Under the pieces are notes generated by a model. The model saw only the letters and a list, made by a program, of their open reading frames with translations. It had not been told where the DNA came from and did not search any database. Positions 57,026 through 64,000 of a DNA stretch of 64,000 nt are shown in pieces. Position 1 is the first letter of the stretch, and the number at the start of each line of letters is the position of its first letter. The translations under genes were made by a program, and so were the position numbers. Source of the stretch: Pseudomonadota bacterium (GTDB taxonomy: Bacteria > Pseudomonadota > Gammaproteobacteria > Xanthomonadales > Ahniellaceae); contig JALHNO010000002.1 of assembly GCA_022843465.1 (NCBI GenBank), positions 357,348 through 421,347 of the forward strand, written 5' to 3'.

Positions 57026-58357
57026 ATGGCCCCACAGAACGTAGATCTGATCGTTGAAGCCGAGTGGGTGGTTCCGGTGGAACCGCATGGCGTGGTGCTC
57101 GACCAGCACGCGGTCGTTGTCGACCATGGGCGGATCGTCGACATCCTGCCGAGTACCGAGGTCGCTGATCGTTACGCAGCGGCCAGTCATGTCCGCCGCC
57201 CCGGTCATGCCCTGCTGCCCGGACTGGTCAATAGCCATTGCCATTCGGCGATGAGCCTGCTGCGTGGTCTGGCCGACGACCTGCCCCTGATGCAGTGGCT
57301 GCAGGATCACATCTGGCCGGCCGAGGCCCGGTTTGTCGGGGCCGACCTGGTCCGCGATGGCTCGCGACTGGCGGCGGCCGAACTGCTGCGTGGCGGCGTC
57401 ACCTGCGTCAACGAAATGTATTTTTTTCCCGAGGTTGCTGCCGCGGTCTATGCCGAAGTCGGCATGCGTGCCGGTATCGGACTGACTGTCATCGAGTTTC
57501 CGACCGCCTGGGCCAGCAATGCCGACGAGTACTTTGATCGCTGCCTGGCTGCCTACGATGAAATCAAGTCGCAGCCTCTGCTGCGCGCCGCCTGGGCGCC
57601 GCATGCGCCGTATACCGTCAGCGATGCCAGCTTCGAGCGCATCCGCATGTATTCCGATCAGCTGGATATTCCGGTACACGTACATGTCCACGAAACCGCC
57701 TTCGAGGTCGAGGACGCCTTTCACAAGCACGGCGAGCGGCCGCTCTCGCGGCTGCGCCGGCTCGGCCTGCTCAACCGCAATCTGATCGCGGTGCACATGA
57801 CCCAGCTCAATGATTCGGAGATCGCGTTCTGCGCCGATGCCGGCATCACGGTCGCGCATTGCCCCGAGTCCAACCTGAAGCTTGCCAGTGGCTTCGCGCC
57901 GATCGAGAAGCTGCGCCGGGCCGGCATCAATATCGCGATCGGTACCGACGGTTGTGCCAGCAACAATGATCTCGACATGTTCGGTGAAATGCGCACCGCG
58001 GCCCTGCTCGCCAAGGCGGTGGCCAACGACGCCGCAGCGTTCGACGCGGCCACCGCATTGCGCGCCGCCACGCTCGGTGGTGCCACCGCACTCGGCCTGG
58101 AAAGCGAGTTCGGCTCGCTGGTGATCGGCAAGTCGGCCGATCTGTGCCTGCTGCGGCTCGACGATTTTGATTGCCTGCCGGTCTACAACGCGATCTCGCA
58201 GATCGTCTATTCCAGCAACCGCCGCGATGTCCGCGATGTCTGGGTCGCCGGGGTGCGCAAACTCGAGGATGGCCACCTGGTCGATTTCGACACCGGGCAG
58301 CTTGCCGGCCTGGCGCGCGCCTGGGGCGAACGGATCCGCGCCGGTCTGGGGCGGTAG
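57026..58357 (+). CDS. mtaD: 5-methylthioadenosine/S-adenosylhomocysteine deaminase
   Basis: A 443-residue amidohydrolase (TRZ/ATZ group). Metal ligands are in NSHCHSAMSLLRG, then HVHVHETAFEV and the aspartate motif GTDGCASNNDLDMFGEM. The length and motifs fit MTA/SAH deaminases, which salvage methylthioadenosine or S-adenosylhomocysteine. It precedes ubiG, whose SAM-dependent reaction makes S-adenosylhomocysteine, so the pairing is metabolically reasonable. An in-frame start 29 codons upstream is possible but lacks similarity. Confidence 0.9.
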   Translation: MAPQNVDLIVEAEWVVPVEPHGVVLDQHAVVVDHGRIVDILPSTEVADRYAAASHVRRPGHALLPGLVNSHCHSAMSLLRGLADDLPLMQWLQDHIWPAEARFVGADLVRDGSRLAAAELLRGGVTCVNEMYFFPEVAAAVYAEVGMRAGIGLTVIEFPTAWASNADEYFDRCLAAYDEIKSQPLLRAAWAPHAPYTVSDASFERIRMYSDQLDIPVHVHVHETAFEVEDAFHKHGERPLSRLRRLGLLNRNLIAVHMTQLNDSEIAFCADAGITVAHCPESNLKLASGFAPIEKLRRAGINIAIGTDGCASNNDLDMFGEMRTAALLAKAVANDAAAFDAATALRAATLGGATALGLESEFGSLVIGKSADLCLLRLDDFDCLPVYNAISQIVYSSNRRDVRDVWVAGVRKLEDGHLVDFDTGQLAGLARAWGERIRAGLGR

Positions 58358-58419
58358 ACTGTCATGGAGGGCATCGGCCGCCGCAGCGGCGGTCGTCACG
58401 CCAGCAAGGAAACCGCAAG

Positions 58420-59115
58420 ATGAGTGTAGATGCGCGTGAAATCGCCAAGTTCGATGAGCAGGCTGCAAGCTGGTGGGACCGCAACGGGCCCTCGCGTGCG
58501 CTGCATGATCTCAATCCGCAACGACTGGCCTTCGTCCAGGAGCGCCTGCAGCTGAAGGGTGCGCGCGTGCTCGACCTCGGTTGCGGTGGCGGCATCCTGT
58601 CGGAGGCGCTGGCGGCCGCGGGTGCCGAAGTCACGGCGATTGATCTTTCTTCCGAGCAGATCGATATCGCCCGACTGCATGCGATGGAGTCGGGACTTGA
58701 GATCGAGTACCTGAAGCAGTCTTCCAGCGATCTTGCGCGCGAGCGTCCGCAACACTTTGATGCCATCACCTGCATGGAGATGCTTGAACACGTACCCGAC
58801 CCAGAAGCCATCCTGGCCGACTGCCGTGCGCTGCTCAAGCCGGAGGGCAAACTGTTCCTGTCGACGATCAATCGTGGGCCACGCAGTTTCGCGCTTGCCA
58901 TTGTCGCGGCCGAGCATGTGCTGCGGCTGCTGCCCAAGGGCACCCATCGCTACAGTCTGTTCCTGAAACCCAGCGAGATCGACCGCGGCCTGCGCAGGCA
59001 TGGTCTGGCGCTGCGTACGCTCGAAGGGCTGCACTACGATCCCTTCGGCCGTCGTGCCTGGCGCAATAGCGATGTCGGCGTGAACTATCTGGCCTACGCG
59101 GAACGCGTCGAATGA
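58420..59115 (+). CDS. ubiG: Ubiquinone biosynthesis O-methyltransferase UbiG
   Basis: A 231-residue class I methyltransferase of the UbiG family. SAM-binding motif I is VLDLGCGGGILSEALA (about 47-62), with later motifs TCMEMLEHVPDPE and STINRGPRSFALAI, and the start has FDEQAASWWDRNG typical of UbiG. It performs both O-methylations of ubiquinone. AAGGA lies 8 bases upstream of the ATG. The stop overlaps the gph start (ATGA). Confidence 0.95.
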   Translation: MSVDAREIAKFDEQAASWWDRNGPSRALHDLNPQRLAFVQERLQLKGARVLDLGCGGGILSEALAAAGAEVTAIDLSSEQIDIARLHAMESGLEIEYLKQSSSDLARERPQHFDAITCMEMLEHVPDPEAILADCRALLKPEGKLFLSTINRGPRSFALAIVAAEHVLRLLPKGTHRYSLFLKPSEIDRGLRRHGLALRTLEGLHYDPFGRRAWRNSDVGVNYLAYAERVE

Positions 59116-59807
59116 TCGAGGCGGTACTTTTCGATCTCGACGGAACCCTGCTCGATACGGCGCCGGATCTGGTGCGCGCCGCCAACCGGCTGCGCAGTCG
59201 CCATGGCCTTGACGTGGTGCCCGCACACCAGGTTCGGCCCTGGGTCTCCAAGGGCGGCCGGGCAATGATCCAGGCGGCGTTCCCCGATCACGAGCCGGCT
59301 GCGTGGGATCGCATGTTGCCGGAATTCCTGGCGCTGTATCGCGAGCAGATAGTGGTGGAAACCCGACTGTTCGAAGGTTTCGAGCATACGCTGAGCGTGC
59401 TTGAGAAGCGCGGGCTTGCACTCGCCATCGTCACCAACAAGCCGGCCTGGCTCACCGAGCCGGTGCTGGCTGCACTGGGTCTTGCGCACCGTTTCGCGGT
59501 CGTCATCAGCGGCGACACGCTTGCCGAAAAGAAGCCGCATCCTGCCCCGGTGCTCGAGGCCTGTCATCGACTGGCGATCGCGCCGGCGCGCGCGGTCATG
59601 GTCGGTGACGATCAGCGCGATATCGAGTCGGCGCGGGCGGCCGGCAGTCATGCACTTGCGGTCAGTTTTGGTTATGCCGAGGCTGCCGATCAGATCGAAA
59701 ACTGGGGTGCTGACGGCATCCTCGATGCGCCGGCCGAACTGCTGAGCTGGCTCGATCAGCACGCGGCGGGCGCGACGCCCGGCCAGCGCGCGGCCCGTGC
59801 CGGGTGA
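59112..59807 (+). CDS. gph: HAD-superfamily phosphatase, phosphoglycolate phosphatase-like
   Basis: A 231-residue HAD hydrolase with motif I DLDGT (D8, D10), motif II VTNKP, motif III lysine in EKKPHPAP and motif IV VGDDQRDIESA. The size and cap fit phosphoglycolate phosphatase (Gph) or the MuP phosphatase MupP; the position directly after ubiG is typical of the gene named gph/mupP in Pseudomonas and relatives. GTGA overlaps the following gene. Which substrate is used cannot be decided from the sequence. Confidence 0.9.
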   Translation: MIEAVLFDLDGTLLDTAPDLVRAANRLRSRHGLDVVPAHQVRPWVSKGGRAMIQAAFPDHEPAAWDRMLPEFLALYREQIVVETRLFEGFEHTLSVLEKRGLALAIVTNKPAWLTEPVLAALGLAHRFAVVISGDTLAEKKPHPAPVLEACHRLAIAPARAVMVGDDQRDIESARAAGSHALAVSFGYAEAADQIENWGADGILDAPAELLSWLDQHAAGATPGQRAARAG

Positions 59808-60580
59808 GCACGGCACTGGCCGAATTCGTCGCACCCTGGCGCGCAGCTTTTCCGGCGCTCGAGCTGGCCCATCTGTATAGCAGCGAGGCCGAGTCCGATC
59901 GTCTGCTGGCGCGTGCCATTCTACTGATGGAATGCGCCGACGCGGTCTGGCGCGCCAGCGATCCCAAGGTGACCATGGCCAAACTCGGCTGGTGGGTCGA
60001 GGAATGGGATCGCATGGGCCGCGGCGAAGCCCGCCATCCGTTGGCGTCGGTGCTCGCCCCTGGCAAGGTCGAAGCACCGCTGCGGGCTCTGCTGCGCGAG
60101 ACCGAGGATGTTCCGACCACCGCAGACTGGGCGGCGCGATTGAACGCTCATCGCCAGATTGGGGAGGAGTATGCAAGCGCGTTCCCGGTCCTCGATTGCG
60201 AAGGTCCGCAGGCTCGTCAGTCCCGCGCCTTGTGCTGGACGGTACTGATCAGCGGTCGCTACCTCGCGGCGCTGGCCAGTGGTCTCGCGCCTGCCGTGCG
60301 GGCGGCACCTCTGGCGACGCGCGCGCGCTTCCAGCTCAGCGCCGAGGCGACGGCATCCGCAGTCACGCGCCAGGCCGCAGCCGAAGGTGCGCTGCACATC
60401 GCCGCTGCATTGCGGTCACAGTTCGCGGCGTTACCCACAAGCCATTGGCGAGGTCAGCGCGGTGCCCGCGTGCTGACCGCGATGGCGATCCGCGAACTGG
60501 CCGAATTCGATCAGCCGTCCTCGCGATGGACGACGATTGCCAAGGCCTGGAATGCTTGGCGGGTGGCGCGCGCAGTGTGA
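59804..60580 (+). CDS. Remote squalene/phytoene synthase-like protein
   Basis: A 258-residue all-helical protein. The segment AKLGWWVEEWDRMGRGEARHPLA recalls the second signature of squalene/phytoene synthases (K-L-xWW/R-E-E-...-HPLA; here given as the recognised stretch in two parts), but the aspartate-rich motifs needed for prenyl diphosphate binding are not evident, and the usual first DxxxD is replaced by weak candidates near 27-45. It is probably a non-enzymatic or diverged member, as known for NDUFAF6-type proteins. Translation is coupled to gph (GTGA), so it belongs to the ubiG-gph operon; a link to ubiquinone is suggested by this only. Confidence 0.6.
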   Translation: MSTALAEFVAPWRAAFPALELAHLYSSEAESDRLLARAILLMECADAVWRASDPKVTMAKLGWWVEEWDRMGRGEARHPLASVLAPGKVEAPLRALLRETEDVPTTADWAARLNAHRQIGEEYASAFPVLDCEGPQARQSRALCWTVLISGRYLAALASGLAPAVRAAPLATRARFQLSAEATASAVTRQAAAEGALHIAAALRSQFAALPTSHWRGQRGARVLTAMAIRELAEFDQPSSRWTTIAKAWNAWRVARAV

Positions 60581-60719
60581 TCTGTGGCAGGTCGCGATGG
60601 TCGCAGGGGGGTGAATTGGCGTCTGGACGTGATTGTGAACTCATGTTTCACGATTTTTCCACCAGTCCATCACGAGCTCCAGCGCAGAGTGCGCCCACCA
60701 CTCGCCACAGGAGCACACC

Positions 60720-62135
60720 GTGATACGAAGTACCTTGTTTGCAGCGCTCACATTCGTTTCGAGTCTTGCCTTTGCCGCCGACCACCGCGACGCCCCGGTC
60801 GCCACCAACGATGTCGCTGCCGACATCAATGATGTCTATACCTTCGTCAACCCGAACAACCCGCAGGAGCTGATTGTCGCCCTCACCGTGGTGCCGGTGG
60901 CCAATGCGCTCTCGCAGTTCTCGGCCGCCGTGGACTATCGCATCCACCTCGGCGATCAGGTCTTGACCTGCCGCTTTCCCGGCTCGGTGCGCTTCGAGTG
61001 CACTGGGCTCGGCAATCAGACGGTCTCCGGCAATGTCGGCAGCACCGGACAGTCAGGCAACGGCCTGCGTGTCTATGCCGGTCTGCGTGACGATCCCTTC
61101 TTCTTCGATCTCAATGCCTTCAATGCCACGCGCAATGCCCTGGCGCCGCGCTTCAACAATCCGGGCAGCAACTTTTTTGCCGGACTCAACACGCTGAGCA
61201 TCGTGGTCGGCATTCCGACGGCATTGACCGGCGCCACCGCAGCCAGTCCGGTGGTCAAGGTCTATGCATCGACGCGCCGTACCGGCGGCGCTGGCATCAG
61301 TGCCGGTATCTCGGGTTCCTGGTATGACGCTGCCAATCCGGGACATGGCTTCTTCCTGGAAGTGATCCGCGGCAGCGATGGGGTCGAGCGCCTGAATGCA
61401 CTCTGGGCGGTCTACAACAATGCGGGTGGTCAGCTCTATCTGCTCGGCGTCGGTGAAATCGTCAACAATACGTCGACGATTACTGCGGTCTCTACCGCAG
61501 GCGGGCGATTCCCGCCGCCGTTCGATTCCTCCAGCGTGCAGCGGGTACCGTTCGGGACTCTGACCTTCACCTTCAACGACTGCAATACCGGCACCCTGCA
61601 GTACAACGGCACCAACCCGCTGTTCCTGACGAGCGGGACGATCGCACTGAACCGGCTGACCTCGATCTCGGGCGTGAGTTGCAGTCTGCTCAGCAGCGGT
61701 CAGATCGATCGCATGGGTCGGCCGGGCATCAATACCGCCCTGATCAATGTGCTGCCGGGTACCGGCAGCGCGCTGAAGAATGCCTACAACGCTGCCGAGG
61801 GTGTCGCCAACTGGACCCAGTTCACCGCCGAAATGGCGGCGAATCTGGCAGCGCTCGATACGCTGGATGGGCAGGTCGGCAATTCGTTGCTGCCGCCGGC
61901 GACCCTTGCCAGTGTGCTCGTCGATGACCGACTGCTGGTCGACACCAGCAAGCCGGCCTGCGACGAGTATCTGGCGGTCGAACTGGGTGTAGCCGGCAAG
62001 TGCGGCGGCCGCACATTGGCGCGCGATGTCATCGACGATACCTTCGGCGCAGTGGTCGGTCCTGGGGTCAGCGATTTTGTCGGCAATGACAGTGTCTTCC
62101 TCAGCGACTTCCCGTTCCTCGGCAACCCGAACTGA
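60720..62135 (+). CDS. DUF4331 family exported protein interrupted by a lysobacteral beta domain
   Basis: A 471-residue protein with a signal peptide (1-20, ending AFAA) and the family start DHRDAPVATNDVAADINDVYTF. DUF4331-like sequence runs to about 190 (ending in KVYAST) and resumes about 322 (SGQIDRMGRPGINTALIN) to the end. In between, about 195-321, lies an unrelated domain of the type GSWYDAANPGHGFFLEV...RLTSISGVSC, which I know from other Lysobacterales secreted proteins as a free-standing unit. The GTG start is preceded by AGGAG. The next gene starts 1 bp after the stop. Confidence 0.8.
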   Translation: MIRSTLFAALTFVSSLAFAADHRDAPVATNDVAADINDVYTFVNPNNPQELIVALTVVPVANALSQFSAAVDYRIHLGDQVLTCRFPGSVRFECTGLGNQTVSGNVGSTGQSGNGLRVYAGLRDDPFFFDLNAFNATRNALAPRFNNPGSNFFAGLNTLSIVVGIPTALTGATAASPVVKVYASTRRTGGAGISAGISGSWYDAANPGHGFFLEVIRGSDGVERLNALWAVYNNAGGQLYLLGVGEIVNNTSTITAVSTAGGRFPPPFDSSSVQRVPFGTLTFTFNDCNTGTLQYNGTNPLFLTSGTIALNRLTSISGVSCSLLSSGQIDRMGRPGINTALINVLPGTGSALKNAYNAAEGVANWTQFTAEMAANLAALDTLDGQVGNSLLPPATLASVLVDDRLLVDTSKPACDEYLAVELGVAGKCGGRTLARDVIDDTFGAVVGPGVSDFVGNDSVFLSDFPFLGNPN

Positions 62136-62136
62136 T

Positions 62137-63423
62137 ATGCACAGGGAGTTCCTGTTGCGCCGCGCCCTTGGATGGGGGCGCGGCATCCTGATCTCCGCCA
62201 TGATCCTGTTGGCGGCCTGTGCGCAATCCGGACTACGTCGCGGCGCGGTCCCCGACAACGTGCTGCCGGAGGCCGCCCTGCCGCCCGTGTTGCTGTTGCC
62301 CGGTTATCCGGCGCGCATGAGCGAGCTTCCGACCACGACGGGCGCGGTCTACCGCAACAATCTGGAGTCGCTGCAATCCGAGTTGGCCAGACGCAGCGAT
62401 GCTGACAGCCCTGAGATTCTGCTGGCGCGCGCCGGCGCGGCCTACGAGCACTACCGCGCCTACGGCAATCTCGCCGAACTCAAGAACGCGGTGACCATGG
62501 CTGAAGCTGCAGTGCGGCCGGTTCCGGCGCCGCGTGGTGCCCTGCAACTGTGGGCCGAGATCGCGAGCTATCTGCATCGATTCGACGCAGCCGAGGCAGT
62601 CCTGGAGCGGCTTGCGACGGAACAACCGGGATCGATCGGTGCGCCGCAGCGCGCCCTGCGCGCCCAGATGCGCGCAGCACGCGGCATGGCCGCCCATGAA
62701 GCGGCTGACTTGCCCGTCGAGTTCAGCAGTCGCGACGATGCCGTGGCCGTGGCCGACCGCTGCGTTGATACCGGTGATCTGGCCTGTGCCAGCAGCGCCT
62801 ATCATCAGGCACAGTTCCTGAGCGTCGATACCCACCCGGTGCCGCTCGCCTGGCTGCACACCCAGCAGGGCATCAGCCTGTTGCGCTTCGGCCACCCGGA
62901 TGTCGCAATCCGCTTCTTCGAAGCGGCGCTCGAACGCTTGCCGGGTTACTACGTGGCCGCCGAACACCTGGCCGAGTGCCTTACCCTGACCGGCCAGTTC
63001 GAGCGTGCCGAACCGCTCTATGTCGATGTGATTGCGCAGACCGGAAATCCGGAATACATGGCCGGTTATGCGGCGCTGTTGCAGGCAATGGGGCGTGACC
63101 GCGAGGCCGGGTACTGGCAGTCGGAGGCGCGACGTCATTATGCCGATCTGCTGGCGCTGTGGCCGGAAACCTATGCACAGCATGCGGTCGGGTTCTATAT
63201 CGAATCCGGGGACAGCGACACCGCCCTGAAGCTGGCCCGCAAAAACATCGCCACGCGCCAGGATGTCGGCTCCTGGATACTGCTTGCCGAGGCGCTGGCT
63301 GCCGCAGGTGAGCGCGAATCCGCCTGCGATGCGCTGCGCGCTGCCGTGCGGACCGGCTGGTCACCGCCGGAACTCAGCGCGTTGCAGGTGCAGCTGGCCG
63401 ATTGCCCGCGCGCCGGTCTCTGA
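62137..63423 (+). CDS. TPR-repeat lipoprotein
   Basis: A 428-residue protein with a lipoprotein signal: hydrophobic leader ending LLAAC, lipobox cysteine at residue 28. The rest is helical with several TPR-like repeats (about 110-150, 250-400), for example WLHTQQGISLLRFGHPDVAIRFFEAALERL split over residues 245-275. It would sit on the inner or outer membrane facing the periplasm. It starts 1 bp after the stop of the DUF4331 gene, so the two form an operon. The function is unknown. Confidence 0.8.
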   Translation: MHREFLLRRALGWGRGILISAMILLAACAQSGLRRGAVPDNVLPEAALPPVLLLPGYPARMSELPTTTGAVYRNNLESLQSELARRSDADSPEILLARAGAAYEHYRAYGNLAELKNAVTMAEAAVRPVPAPRGALQLWAEIASYLHRFDAAEAVLERLATEQPGSIGAPQRALRAQMRAARGMAAHEAADLPVEFSSRDDAVAVADRCVDTGDLACASSAYHQAQFLSVDTHPVPLAWLHTQQGISLLRFGHPDVAIRFFEAALERLPGYYVAAEHLAECLTLTGQFERAEPLYVDVIAQTGNPEYMAGYAALLQAMGRDREAGYWQSEARRHYADLLALWPETYAQHAVGFYIESGDSDTALKLARKNIATRQDVGSWILLAEALAAAGERESACDALRAAVRTGWSPPELSALQVQLADCPRAGL

Positions 63424-63480
63424 TCGTGTCCGCGCGGGATTTGTGACGCGGGGCTTGCGCCGCTGCTCGCCTGGACCTGC

Positions 63481-63503
63481 AGGGCATCTCTGTGAGATGC
63501 CCT
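63481..63503. terminator. Hairpin downstream of the TPR lipoprotein gene
   Basis: Perfect 10-bp stem (AGGGCATCTC with its complement) and 3-base loop, 57 bases after the stop codon, followed by CTT but no long T-run. It could end transcription of the DUF4331 operon, perhaps weakly. Confidence 0.55.
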
Positions 63504-63589
63504 CTTAACGCCGCAGCGCCTTCATGACGGCCTCTCACAGGGATGCCCAACAGAGAACCAGCGTCCAAGAGCGGGCCTGCCCCGCTGCA

Positions 63590-63625
63590 GTTGATGTTGA
63601 CGTCGACGTTGACGTTGACGTTGTC
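63590..63625. repeat. Hexanucleotide microsatellite (GTTGAC)
   Basis: Six consecutive hexamers read GTTGAT, GTTGAC, GTCGAC, GTTGAC, GTTGAC, GTTGTC. It lies in non-coding DNA, so length variation would not shift a frame. Confidence 0.85.
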
Positions 63626-63642
63626 CCCGAGGGGATTTCATA

Positions 63643-63835
63643 GAGCGGGGCTTGCCCCGCTGTCCTTGATCTTTGCTCTGGGCATACAAGGCAACAGCAG
63701 CGGGGCAAGCCCCGCTCTACAGGATCAAGGGCAAGAGCAGCGGGGCAAGCCCCGCTCTACAGAATCAAGGGCAAGAGCAGCGGGGCAAGCCCCGCTCTAC
63801 AGAATCAAGGGCAAGAGCAGCGGGGCAAGCCCCAT
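63643..63835. repeat. Palindromic 40-bp tandem repeats with one inverted copy
   Basis: The palindromic core CGGGGCAAGCCCCG starts at 63701, 63741, 63781 and 63821, exactly every 40 bases; the last copy breaks off after CCCC. The spacer between cores reads CTCTACAGAATCAAGG with minor changes. An inverted copy (CGGGGCTTGCCCCG) lies at about 63646 and degenerate relatives at about 63449 and 63571. This is a REP-like family distinct from the CCCTTCTCCCGC palindromes. Confidence 0.85.
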
Positions 63836-63940
63836 AGGCGTCAGCCTGTTTTTCCTGGCGAATGATTGCCCCGTCCAACGCGCAGCTGTCTATCATCCGG
63901 CCTTGGCTTGCGCTCGCCCCGAAGGGGCACATCAATTCAG

Positions 63941-64000
63941 CCCAGGGCAACGCCCTGGGTGGCGGGCCGATCATTCCGAAGCCCTGAAAGGGCGATTCAG
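63941..64000. repeat. Further short hairpins at the window edge
   Basis: Two hairpins, CCCAGGGC-AAC-GCCCTGGG (63941-63959) and GCCCT-GAA-AGGGC (63981-63993), occur in succession and may belong to a longer palindromic unit that continues past the window. No gene is seen from 63424 to the end. Confidence 0.6.

Noticed and set aside
63643..63835. CRISPR-like array
   Set aside because: The spacers between palindromic cores are nearly identical, not unique, and no cas gene is present; it is a tandem repeat.
63765..63974. Minus-strand ORF of 69 codons in the terminal repeats
   Set aside because: Made of repeat sequence and low-complexity translation; no start signal.

Overview
The window looks like a chromosomal segment of a GC-rich gammaproteobacterium of the Lysobacterales (Xanthomonadales), most likely Rhodanobacteraceae-like. 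This is inferred from gene order and protein style (a ptsN-hprK-rapZ-EIIA(Man)-HPr-EI run behind rpoN and hpf, a FimX-like protein, ubiG-gph next to an MTA/SAH deaminase gene, secreted proteins ending in a GFE motif). I did not recognise any rRNA, tRNA, CRISPR array, phage or complete insertion sequence. Almost all DNA is coding, with many 4-bp ATGA/GTGA overlaps.

Layout. 1-9950: 3' part of a giant ATPase-GAF-GGDEF signalling protein, a bacterial lipoxygenase on the opposite strand, then a TetR-type regulator in operon with a membrane fusion lipoprotein, an ABC ATPase and an ABC-2 permease. 9951-10374: gene-poor, perhaps decayed. 10375-17682 (minus strand): a small membrane protein and a complete regulatory PTS with RNA-level and sigma-54 control genes (rpoN, hpf, ptsN, hprK, rapZ, EIIA-Man, HPr, EI). 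17996-25130: a lipase-like hydrolase, a repeat-rich intergenic region, yceH, a molybdopterin oxidoreductase divergent from a 49-residue cysteine-rich protein, uup and a cold-shock gene with a clear terminator. 25150-36170: a secreted M35-type protease, a hydrolase, an ECF sigma / Ser-Thr kinase / small tyrosine phosphatase operon and, divergently, a three-gene operon of exported proteins (a small GFE-motif protein, an S74-chaperone fibre, an M36-type protease). 36308-45133: a two-component system, a DUF349 protein, a c'-like cytochrome, tcdA-hpt, tatD and small envelope genes.

45168-52848 is a purine-catabolism locus: xdhA-xdhB-xdhC on the minus strand and, divergently, adenine deaminase, 5-hydroxyisourate hydrolase and a membrane urate oxidase carrying a cytochrome c domain. 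Together they could take adenine through hypoxanthine, xanthine and urate to OHCU; no OHCU decarboxylase gene was seen. 52965-60580: a catalytically degenerate FimX-like c-di-GMP protein, epmB divergent from efp, and mtaD-ubiG-gph followed by a remote squalene/phytoene-synthase-like gene. 60720-63423: a DUF4331 protein with a foreign domain inserted, and a TPR lipoprotein. 63424-64000 holds only palindromic and tandem repeats.

The parts I find most worth following up are the divergent sigma/kinase/phosphatase and secreted-fibre/protease operons, the nested inverted-repeat element near 19.1 kb, the lipoxygenase beside a regulated exporter, and the interrupted DUF4331 protein.
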